Shown piece after piece: positions 1 to 8,480 of a stretch of 31,172 nucleotides of DNA. A model generated the notes under the pieces. It did not search any database. It saw only the letters and a program-made list of their open reading frames with translations, and had not been told where the DNA came from. Numbering within the stretch: position 1 is the first letter of the stretch; every line of letters begins with the position of its first letter. The position numbers and the translations under genes were made by a program. Source of the stretch: Polyrhizophydium stewartii (Eukaryota; Chytridiomycota; Chytridiomycetes; Rhizophydiales); NCBI GenBank assembly GCA_027604665.1, contig JADGIZ010000069.1:1-31172 (forward strand), read 5' to 3'.

Positions 1-786
1 GATGAGCACAAGCCCGAGGACGCTGCTGCCGAGCCTGCTGCCGAGCCTGCCGCCGAGCCCGCCGCACCCGCCGACGAGGCCGCCGCCGCCATCGCCGCAG
101 AGGCCGCCCAGGCCGTCGCGGCTGCCATCGAGGCCGTCGCCGCAGAGGAGCCCAAGGCCGAGGCCGCCGCCGAGGCTGTCGCCGAGGTCGCTGCCGCCGA
201 GACCGCTGCTGCCGAGACCACTGCCGCCGAGGTCGTGGTCGCCGAGGTGGCCGCCGCCGAGGCCGCCGCCGAGGCCGCCGCTGCCGAGCACAAGCCCGAG
301 CCCGCCGCCAACAAGTTCTTCTCGTTCTTCTCGCTCTCGCGCAAGAAGAAGGCCGCCGAGCCTGCTGCCCCGGCCCCGGCCGCGGACGAGCCCCAGCCCG
401 CCGCTGAGGAGCCCAAGGCCGAGGAGCCCAAGGCCGAGGAGCCCGCCAAGGTCGAGGAGGCTGCCGAGGCCGTCGTCGCCGAGGCCAAGGAGGCCGCGGC
501 CGAGATCGAGACTGCCGTCGAGGCCGCCGTCGAGACTGCTGTCACCGAAACCAAGGAGGCCGCCATCGAGGCCCACGCCGCGGCGACCGAGGCCGCCATC
601 GAGGCCCACGCCGCGGCGACCGAGGCCGCCGTCGAGGCAGTCGCCTCTTCGCCCGAGACCAAGAAGAAGGGTCTCGGCTTCTTCAAGCTCTTCAAGAGCA
701 AGAAGGCCGCTGCGCCCGAGATCAAGGTTGAGGAGGCACCCGCCGCCGCCCCGGCTGCCGCCGCCGCCACCGAGTCCCAGGCCTGA
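1..786 (+). CDS. Ala/Glu/Pro-rich protein with two basic-aromatic (MARCKS-like) boxes, 3' part
   Basis: The reading frame is open from base 1 to a TGA at 784-786, giving 261 residues without a start; the 5' end lies outside the window. Composition is almost entirely Ala, Glu, Pro, Val and Lys, which predicts an acidic, disordered or single-helix protein. Two short segments break this pattern: residues 104-117 (NKFFSFFSLSRKKK) and 221-235 (KKKGLGFFKLFKSKK). Both mix Lys/Arg with Phe, Leu and Ser, as the MARCKS effector domain does on an Ala/Glu/Pro-rich background. Between them lies a helix-forming stretch with a perfect 11-residue repeat. I do not recognise an orthologue. A membrane-binding, phosphorylation- or calmodulin-regulated role is only an inference from composition. 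Other frames across the same bases give Pro/Arg-rich translations that are shadows of the GCC/GAG codons. No introns are needed. Confidence 0.7.
   Translation, partial: DEHKPEDAAAEPAAEPAAEPAAPADEAAAAIAAEAAQAVAAAIEAVAAEEPKAEAAAEAVAEVAAAETAAAETTAAEVVVAEVAAAEAAAEAAAAEHKPEPAANKFFSFFSLSRKKKAAEPAAPAPAADEPQPAAEEPKAEEPKAEEPAKVEEAAEAVVAEAKEAAAEIETAVEAAVETAVTETKEAAIEAHAAATEAAIEAHAAATEAAVEAVASSPETKKKGLGFFKLFKSKKAAAPEIKVEEAPAAAPAAAAATESQA
568..633 (+). repeat. 33-bp tandem repeat, 2 copies, coding
   Basis: Two adjacent 33-base units (568-600 and 601-633) differ only in the last codon (ATC versus GTC). Each encodes an 11-residue unit, EAHAAATEAAI/V. Eleven residues make about three helical turns, so the repeat extends an amphipathic helix rather than disrupting it. 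Confidence 0.9.
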
Positions 787-1087
787 GCGTGCCGGCCCTC
801 TGCCGCCCCGCTCATCCCAATCCCCCTTTCCCAATCGTCATCACTCGCATTTTCCAAGAATCCCCAACCCCCCAGAACAAGATCCTTCATCTCCCGGTGC
901 CCTGGCACAGCACCGTCCCCTTACACTTTGTCTTCCTATCCCATCTCGTCGCTTGCCGATCCCTGCTGCCCATCGCAGCATCCTCGACGGCCTCCGCCCG
1001 GCTGCTTGCCGCGCCGCCAACGAGCGAAATGAACCACGCGTCTGTGCTTCCCTCTGGCCTGCGTGTCGCGCCGGCATCAAGCTCCGG
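787..1087. promoter_or_regulatory. Intergenic region upstream of IFT172
   Basis: These 301 bases separate two plus-strand genes and must hold the 3' UTR of the first and the promoter and 5' UTR of IFT172. The first part is pyrimidine-rich and contains two CCAAT pentamers at 817-821 and 831-835, candidate CCAAT boxes. I found no AATAAA for the upstream gene and no clear RFX-type X-box, the element used by many ciliary genes. The overlapping short ORFs have no recognisable content. Confidence 0.4.
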
Positions 1088-4000
1088 ATGCAGATCCGGT
1101 GCGGGGCCTGCCACCTGAGCCCGCGAGCCCGCAGCGCCGCTCACCACCCCGCCGCCCCCGCGCATGCAGACACCTCAAGTCCATCGTCCCCAGCGCCGAC
1201 TCGCCAAACCGCGTCACGGCGCTCGCCTGGTCGCCAAACAACCAGAAGCTCGCCGTCGTCACCGCCGACAGGGTCATCCAGCTCTTTGACGAGACCGGCG
1301 AGCGCAAGGACCGCTTCTCGACCAAGCCCGCAGACCCAAAGGTGCGCATCTACCGGCCACTGCCCCCTCGGCAGCCGCCGCGGCGCTCCGGCCGCCGCCC
1401 GCGCGGGGCTATCGGGTCCATGCCGCATCTCGGCCTCGCGTCGACAACACACCGATCGGCACAACAACCGCCGCTGACCCTCGCCCTGCGTGCCCCGTGC
1501 GTGCCCGCTCCCGCACGCGCACCTGCTCCCCGCCACGCCCGTCTCGCCGCAGGCCGCCCGCCCGTACTACATCTGCGGCCTTGCCTTCTCGCCCGACTCA
1601 ACAAAGCTCGCCGTCGCCCAGTCCGACTGCGCCGTCTTTGTCTACAAGCTCGGCCTCGACTGGGGCGAGAAAAAGTCTATTTGCAACAAGTTCATCCAGA
1701 GCGCCGAGGTCACTTGTCTCACATGGCCGCACGAGCAGCACAATGCCCTCGTCTTTGGCCTCGCCGACGGCAAGGTGCCACGCCGCCGCCCCGCCTCGCC
1801 TCTCGCACCCAACGCCGCGTCCCAGCTCACACATACTCGCACGCAGGTCCGCATCGGGAACCTCAAGTCCAACAAGGCCGCCACGCTGTACCAGACAGAC
1901 TCTATGGTCGTCTCGGCCGCGAGCAGCCTCGACGGAAACGCCATCATGACCGGCCACCTCGACGGGTCCATCAACCGCTTCTTTTTCGACGACGGCATCT
2001 CGGGCGCCTCGCAGGTCTGTGCCCGCATCACTCTTAACGCCTTGGATCTCGCGCGACCCGTGCTCGGCCAGCGTGCTGTCTCTGCGTGCCCCAACCTCCC
2101 ACCACTGGCACCATTCGCTGATGCAACCGCTGTCGCAACCGCTGGTGCAACCGCTGGCTGGCGCAACCGCTGCAGGGCAAGCTCGCCACACACCGCTGCC
2201 CGCCAACGCTGCTGCTCTGGGGCGAGTCGGTCATCGCGGCCGGACCCGACAAGACGATCGTGTTCTACGACACTGAGGGTGCGGCTTGGACACCCCACAC
2301 CAGCCGCACGGCCTCGGAACACCCGCTGACGCACTGACCGTCCACAAGGCCGCGTGCTACAGCAGGTCGACTACAGCCGCAACGAGGAGATCCAGGATCT
2401 GTCCGTCGGCGTCATCAGCCCGTCCGGCCAGAGCGTCGTGATCGGCAGCTTCGACCGGTGCGCCGGGCGGCTTCCTTGTCAGAACCGCTGGGTGCCAACC
2501 ACGCTGACATGTTCGCGCGCAGTTTCCATGTCTTCAACTTTGTTGCCGCCCGCGGCCAGTGGGACGAGGCGCCGTCCAAGGTCATCGAGAACTTTTACAC
2601 TGTCACGGCGCTCGCATGGAAGCCCGACGGATCGCGCCTCGTTGCCGTGGGTCGCCCTCGCCCCACGTGCTGCCACGAGATGGAGCACTTGTGCTGACGC
2701 ACGCGCGCATCAACCTCCCGGCGGCAACAGGGCAACATGTGCAGCGCAGTCGAGCTCTTTGACTGCTGCCTGCGCAGGTCGCGCTACAAGGGCAAGTTCG
2801 AGTTCAACTACGTGTCCCCGAGCCAGGTGATCGTCAAGCGGCTCTCAACGGGCTCGCGCATCGTGCTCAAGTCGCACTACGGCTACGAGATCCAAAAGGT
2901 CAACATCTTCCAAGACCAGTTCTTGATCGCCAACACCCCCGAGACGCTCCTCATGGGCGACTTGGCCTCGTGCAAGCTCAGCGAGATCCCTTGGACGGGC
3001 AGCGGCAACGAAAAGTTTTACTTTGAGAACCCGCACGTGTGCATGGTCTTTAACGCGGGCGAGCTGTCGCTCGTCGAGTACGGCGTCAACGAGATTCTCG
3101 GGTCCTGTCGCACCGAGCACATGAACCCGCACCTCATCAGCGTGCGTCTGGAGGAGCGGTCCTCGGCCTCGGGTGCCCACGGCGACGATGACGCCAAGCG
3201 CGTCGCGTATCTCGTCGATCTGCAGACCATCCACATCATGGACCTGGTTTCGGGGCTCAACATTGCCACCATCACGCACGACTCGAAGCTCGACTGGCTC
3301 GAGCTCTCTGGCAAGGCAAACAAGCTGCTCTTCCGCGACAAGCGACGGCAGCTGCATCTGTTTGATATTGCGTCCCAGACGCGCACGACTCTGCTGTCGT
3401 TCTGCAGCTATGTGCAGGCGAGTCTGGCAACGAATGCCGCACACGCGAGTGCCTGCTGCGATTGCATGTTCTGACATTGATCGCCAGTGGGTGCCCAACA
3501 GCGACGTCGTCGTCGCGCAGAGCAGGTCCAATCTCTGCATCTGGTACTCGATCGACAGCCCCGAGCGCGTCACCATGTTCCCCATAAAGGTCTGCGTCGA
3601 CCGCGGGACTCGCGGCAAACAACCGACAAGCTGACATTGGCGCTCTGCACTGCTCTGACGTGCGCGCGTGTATCGTGCAGGGCGAGGTCGAGGACATTGA
3701 GCGCGCCAACGGCAAGACCGAAGTGATTGTCGACGAGGGCGTCAACACCGTGTCGTACACGCTGGACGAAGGGCTGATCGAGTTTGGCTCGGCGCTCGAT
3801 GATCGCGACTACGACCGCGCCATCACCATGCTCGAGATGCTCGAGATGACGCCCGAGACCGAGTCCATGTGGAAGAGCCTCAGCAACGTGGCGCTCGCCG
3901 ACCGAAAGCTCTTTATTGCCGAGCGCTGCTTTGCGGCGCTGGGCGATGTCTCGCGCGCAAAGTACCTCGCCAATATCAACAGCATCGCGGATGCGGTGGC

Positions 4001-7000
4001 TGCCGAGCACCCCGGAGTGAGTGCAAAGCATGTAGCTGACACGTTGCCCGACCAACCATGAGCTGATCTGACGAACGGCGCCTTTGCTTGCACTTGCAGG
4101 AGGAGCTCAATCACTATGCTGTTCGTGCGCGCCTCGCCACGCTGGACAAGCAGTTCAAGCTCGCCGAGAACATCTACCTCGAGCAGGGCCGCGTGGAGGA
4201 GGCCATGGAGATGTACCAGGAGATCCACAAGTGGGACCTGTCGATCCGTGTCGCAGAGGTCAAGAGCCACCCCGAGCTCGACACGCTCAAGCGAAACTAC
4301 TTTCAGTGGCTGCTCGAGTCCGGGCAGGAGGAAAAGGCCGGTGAGTTTGAGGCCGCATGCGTGTTTGCCTTGTCTCACGCGATATCGACTCGCTTGAGTG
4401 CTCACCAGGCGGCCAGGCATGCTCAAGGAGGAGGAGGGCGACATGATCTCGGCCATGAACCTGTTCCTCAAGGCTGGAATGCCTGCGCGGGCCGCCTTTG
4501 TGCTCGTGCAAAACAACCTCACGTCCAACTTTGAGCTGACGGAGCGCATCGCCTCGTCGCTCTTTAAGGCGGGGCTCTATGAAAAGGTCGGCCTTGCAGC
4601 GCGGACGCGGGGTCGGCCGGGTATCGCGGGCGCTGACGTCCTTGGCCGTGCAGGCTGGCGAGCTGTACGAGAAGCTGGGAAGCAACGAGCGCGCGCTGGA
4701 CGCCTACCGCAAGGGCAAGGCGTTCCGTGCCGCCGTCGAGCTGTGCCGCATCGTGTATCCCGGCGAAGTGATCAAGCTCGAGGAGGTGGGTCGAGGAGTG
4801 ACGCATATCCTGCCGCTGTTCAGGCCAAGGGATGGCTGACGCATGCTCGCCTGCGTGCGAACCTGTCCGCTCCAGCAATGGGGCGACCATCTCGTCGCGC
4901 AGAAGCAGATGGACGGCGCCATCAACCACTACATCGAGGCCGGCAAGTCGCTCAAGGCCGTCGAGGCCGCCATCGCCGCCAAGCAGTGGAAAAAGGCCGT
5001 TGTCATTGTGGACTCACTGCAGCCGCCCGAGTCCGGCAAGCCCTTCTTCATGCAGCTGGCGCGCCATTTCGCCGAGGTGCGCGACTACCCGCTGGCCGAA
5101 AAGTACTACGTGCAGGCGGGCCGCCCGCAGGATGCCGTCGACATGTACACAAAGGCAAACCGCTGGGAGAAGGCGCATGCGCTTGCGACGTCGTACATGT
5201 CGTCCGAAGACGTGGCCATCTTGTACATCTCGCAGGCAAAGGAGCTCGAGATCCAAGGTGCGTGTTGCGGCGGAATGCGATCGACGCTGCACCAGATGCA
5301 TCCCGCGACGGCTGACCTCGATCACTCGTGTTTCGCATGAGCAGGCAAGTTCCGCGACGCCGAGAAGCTGTATCTCACCGTCGGCGAGCCGGATCTGGCC
5401 ATCAACATGTACAAGAACCACAAGCAGTACGACCAGATGATCCGCCTCGTGACGGCATACCACAAGGACCTGCTCACCGAGACGCACCTGTACCTGGGCA
5501 AGACGCTCGAGACCGAGGGCAACTTCCGGCAGGCCGAGCACCACTACATCGAGGGCAAGGACTGGAAGGCGGCCATCAACATGTACTGCGCCAACAACGC
5601 TTACGAGGAAGCGTACCGCATCGGCAAGGCGCACGGCGGGCCCAACTCTGCCAAGCAAGTTGCGTATCTGTGGGCACGCTCGCTGGGCGGCGAGTCGGCG
5701 GTCAAGCTCCTGACCAAGTTTGGCCTTCTCGACGCGGCCATTGACTTTGCAACGGAGAACGGCGCGTTTGACTTTGCGTTTGAGCTCAGCCGGTTCTCGG
5801 ACAAGCACAAGCTTGCGGACGTGCACTACAAGCACGCCATGTACCTCGAGGACGAGGGCCGGTTCCGCGACGCCGAGGCGGCGTTTATCCTCGCGGGCAA
5901 GCCGCGCGAGGCGATCCTGATGCACATCCACAACGAGAACTGGGACGGCGCGCTCATGGTTGCCGAGACGTACGAGCCGTCGAGTGTCGGCGAGGTGCTT
6001 GTCGGGCAGGCCAAGGTTGCCTTTGAGCGCGGCGAGAACTCCAAGGCCGAGTCGCTCATCCTGCGCGCGCAGCGGCCCGAGCTTGCCATCAAGTTTTACA
6101 AGGAGAGCAACAACTGGCGCGAGGCGATCCGCTTTGCAAAAGAGTACCTGCCCAACAAGCTTGCCGAGGTCCACGACGAGTACGACCGGTACCTGACCGG
6201 CCAGAGCGATGCGGGCAAGGACCACATTGTCAACACGGCGCGCACGTTTGAGCAGCAAAAGGAGTTTTCGCGCGCCATCGACATGTACCTCAAGCTCGGC
6301 ACGAGCCACACCAACGACATGGACTTTTTGGAGGAAAAGTGGGAGCGCGCCGTCGACCTGGCCATCAAGTTTGTGCCCGAACGCGGCCAGGACGTGGTGG
6401 CCATGGCATGCTCGCGGCTCATTGACGCCAAGCGGTTTGCCGCGGCAGGCGACTTGTACGCCGGCGTCGAGCTCTACAAGGACGCCATCGACGCGTACAT
6501 GGCCGGCGACCTGTGGGAAAAGGCCAAGCAGATACTGACGTACGCGCCAAAGTACAAGGACTATGTCGAGAACGCGTACATTGCGCACCTCAAGACGGCC
6601 GGCCACGCCGAGGCGCTTGTGGACGTGGACGTGAGCGCCGGCCTCGACATCTATGCGCAGCGCGGCGAGTGGGAAAAGTGCCTCGACAAGGCCGCGACGC
6701 AGAGCCGCGACGTGCTCAGCAAGTATCTTGCCGCATTCGCCGCCGCCGTGTGCAAGGACGGCAAGTTTGAGGCCGCCGCGGCCGCGATTGTCAAGTACGG
6801 CGTGCCGCAGGTGCCGGCCAACTTTGATTTGTATGCGCGCCTGACGCAAGAACTGCTGCGCCAGCAGTCGGTCACGGGCATCGCCACGCTAAGAGACTTT
6901 TTGTTCAAGCTGGTGCGCTGCAGGCGGGTCTCTGTGACTGACGGTCGCCTCGTTGCTGACGCACGGCGGTGCACGCCCGCAACGAACCAGGTCCATGGAT

Positions 7001-8035
7001 CCTCGTTTTCGCCGCAGCCGGCCATCGCAGAGCGCTTTGGCCGCTTCCTGTTCGTCAGCCATCTCGCGGCGCTCAAGAACTACTGCCTCAAGAAGCGCGA
7101 TCTGGGATACTTTGCGGCCAAGCTCGCCATTTCCCTGCTGCGGTACACAAAGAACATCCCCGCCGACCGCGCGTTCCTGGACGCGGGCCAGGCGGCCAAG
7201 GTGCGTGCATCACGTCGCAGTGTGCGTGATAGCAAGGTGTCTCATTCATGAGAGGGCTGACTGTTTTGCCTCTGTCTGTTCGCCGCGCATCGCCCTTTAG
7301 AACGCGGGCATGAACAACATGGCGTTTGTGTGCTGGAACCGATTCCTCGACTTGTGCGAGGCCATCGAGGAGGGCAGCACAGCTATGCTCGAGAACGCAG
7401 ACTTTGTGAACACGGATGTGCCGTTTGACGTTGAGCTGCCGACAGAGCCGGTCGAGGTTGAGCTTGATCCGCCACGCCGACCACGGTGTCGGAGAGCAGC
7501 AGCTGACTCGAGCTCGTTCTCCGTGCGCGGCTGTCGATGCTGCCGCGGTCTCAGGAGGCCAAGCGCGAGGAGGTGCGCGACTGGGTCCTCCAGGTCTCAC
7601 TGGACCAAAAGGTCAACCAGGAGATCGACACGCGCGAGTGCGACCAGTGCGGCACGCTCATCTACGACGCATCGCTCGTGTGCTACAACTGCAAGAAAGC
7701 GTCGGAGCCATGCATCGTCACTGGTACGGGCGAGGAAACCACCGCTGCTGCTTGAATGCGTCTCGCACGCAGCGGGGGCGGCGGGGGGGGGCGGCAACGG
7801 CTGACGACAGTCTCGATGGGCGCAGGGTACCCCGTGCTGCGAAATAGCGTCAAGTGCACAACATGCTCGCGCATGGCCAACAAGGACGACTGGAACAAGT
7901 TTGTGATGATCGAGAGGGTGCGTGTCTGTGCTTGCTCTCAAACTGCGCACAGGGGAGCGCTGATGACGGCGAGTGCGGCATCTTGCGCAGATTTGCCCGT
8001 GGTGCGCCACAAGCCAGGCGCCAATCTACTTTTGA
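1088..8035 (+). CDS. IFT172: Intraflagellar transport protein IFT172 (IFT-B), 20 exons
   Basis: Peripheral IFT-B subunit; IFT-B carries anterograde cargo along ciliary microtubules. Exons: 1088-1098, 1170-1341, 1553-1774, 1847-2014, 2176-2278, 2349-2457, 2523-2646, 2731-3417, 3488-3589, 3681-4016, 4100-4340, 4417-4586, 4654-4785, 4876-5257, 5345-6912, 6991-7200, 7301-7456, 7555-7723, 7826-7917, 7991-8035. They total 5199 nt, or 1732 residues, against about 1750 in animals. The start uses an 11-nt first exon giving MQIRHLKS, like the family N-terminus. Residues 1 to about 620 are two WD40 propellers (STKPAD, ICNKFIQ, NPHLISV). TPR-like helical repeats follow to about 1630. The tail carries four CxxC pairs: 1660/1663, 1674/1677, 1698/1701 and 1720/1723. 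Intron 8 is GC-AG. The exon 17 donor (7457, or 7451) is uncertain. Orthology is certain from continuous similarity; small exon edges are less so. Confidence 0.96.
2123..2172 (+). repeat. Short minisatellite inside IFT172 intron 4
   Basis: The 10-mer gcaaccgctg occurs four times, at 2123-2132, 2135-2144, 2147-2156 and 2163-2172, with spacings of 12, 12 and 16 bases. The last copy runs into the gctgcag acceptor at 2170-2175, so the repeat abuts the splice site. At 161 bases the intron is longer than most in this gene, consistent with repeat growth. Confidence 0.85.
3418..3487 (+). other. GC-AG intron (IFT172 intron 8)
   Basis: The donor is CAG|GCGAGT and the acceptor GATCGCCAG. Splicing here joins FCSYVQ to WVPNSD, which matches the animal protein (FCSYMQWVPGSD) without a gap. 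The only in-phase GT alternative (3412) would delete two conserved residues. A tctgaca branch-like motif lies just upstream of the acceptor. Confidence 0.75.
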
Positions 8036-8068
8036 GCCAAAGCGCCGCCAAAGCGCCGCCAAAGCGCT
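8036..8068 (+). repeat. 11-bp tandem repeat, 3 copies, in the IFT172 3' UTR
   Basis: The unit gccaaagcgcc is repeated at 8036-8046, 8047-8057 and 8058-8068; the last copy ends in T. It begins on the base after the TGA stop. Confidence 0.9.
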
Positions 8069-8107
8069 GGGAGCAGAGCGCACAGGCGCCATGCGCGCAA
8101 AGCCACG

Positions 8108-8113
8108 AATAAA
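8108..8113 (+). promoter_or_regulatory. Poly(A) signal AATAAA for IFT172
   Basis: A canonical AATAAA lies 73 bases after the IFT172 stop, on the coding strand. The proposed 20th exon puts the stop in a sensible place relative to it. Confidence 0.6.
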
Positions 8114-8480
8114 CGGCACAGAGTCGTGGAGGGACAGCGGGTCTCCAAACGTCAACCAGGTGAAACAGCAATGCATGTTATGAATGTTGCGAAAACGGGT
8201 GCGAGCAAAGGCCCGGTGGGGATGGGCGGGAGCTCGTTGCGAAAGTGTCGGGCATCGAGAACAGAGGGTTGAGAAGCGTGCGGGGGGGGGGGAGGCAAAG
8301 ATAAGGAAGACGGCTGGGGATGTCTTGATTCTGTTTTGCTCTTGAGGCACAACTTGGGTGGTCGTGTTGATGGTGGTAGTGGAGGGAAACAACGGATCCG
8401 CGGGGTCGCACGACGGCGCAACCGCACGGCAGCAGGCGAGGATCGTGTAGGGGCAGGGAAATAACAGGCGACACTGGCAT

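Larger units (their letters stand above)
8036..8480. other. Convergent intergenic region between IFT172 and FZO1
   Basis: These 445 bases hold the 3' ends of two genes facing each other. A three-copy 11-bp repeat directly follows the IFT172 stop (8036-8068), AATAAA lies at 8108-8113, and an 11-base G run is at 8282-8292. I see no gene. The minus-strand ORF that crosses the region is low-complexity and unrelated to FZO1. No AATAAA is evident on the minus strand for FZO1. Confidence 0.6.

Noticed and set aside
2..1477. 491-residue plus-strand ORF rich in Pro, Arg and Ser
   Set aside because: It is a shifted frame of the GCC/GAG-rich gene at 1-786 and then crosses intergenic DNA into IFT172; it has no domain.
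3412..3487. GT-AG alternative for IFT172 intron 8
   Set aside because: It keeps phase but deletes two residues conserved with the animal protein; the GC-AG version aligns without a gap.
5014..6849. 611-residue minus-strand ORF
   Set aside because: Antisense to the large IFT172 exon; high GC removes stops in this frame and the product is low-complexity Leu/Val/Arg/His with no family match.
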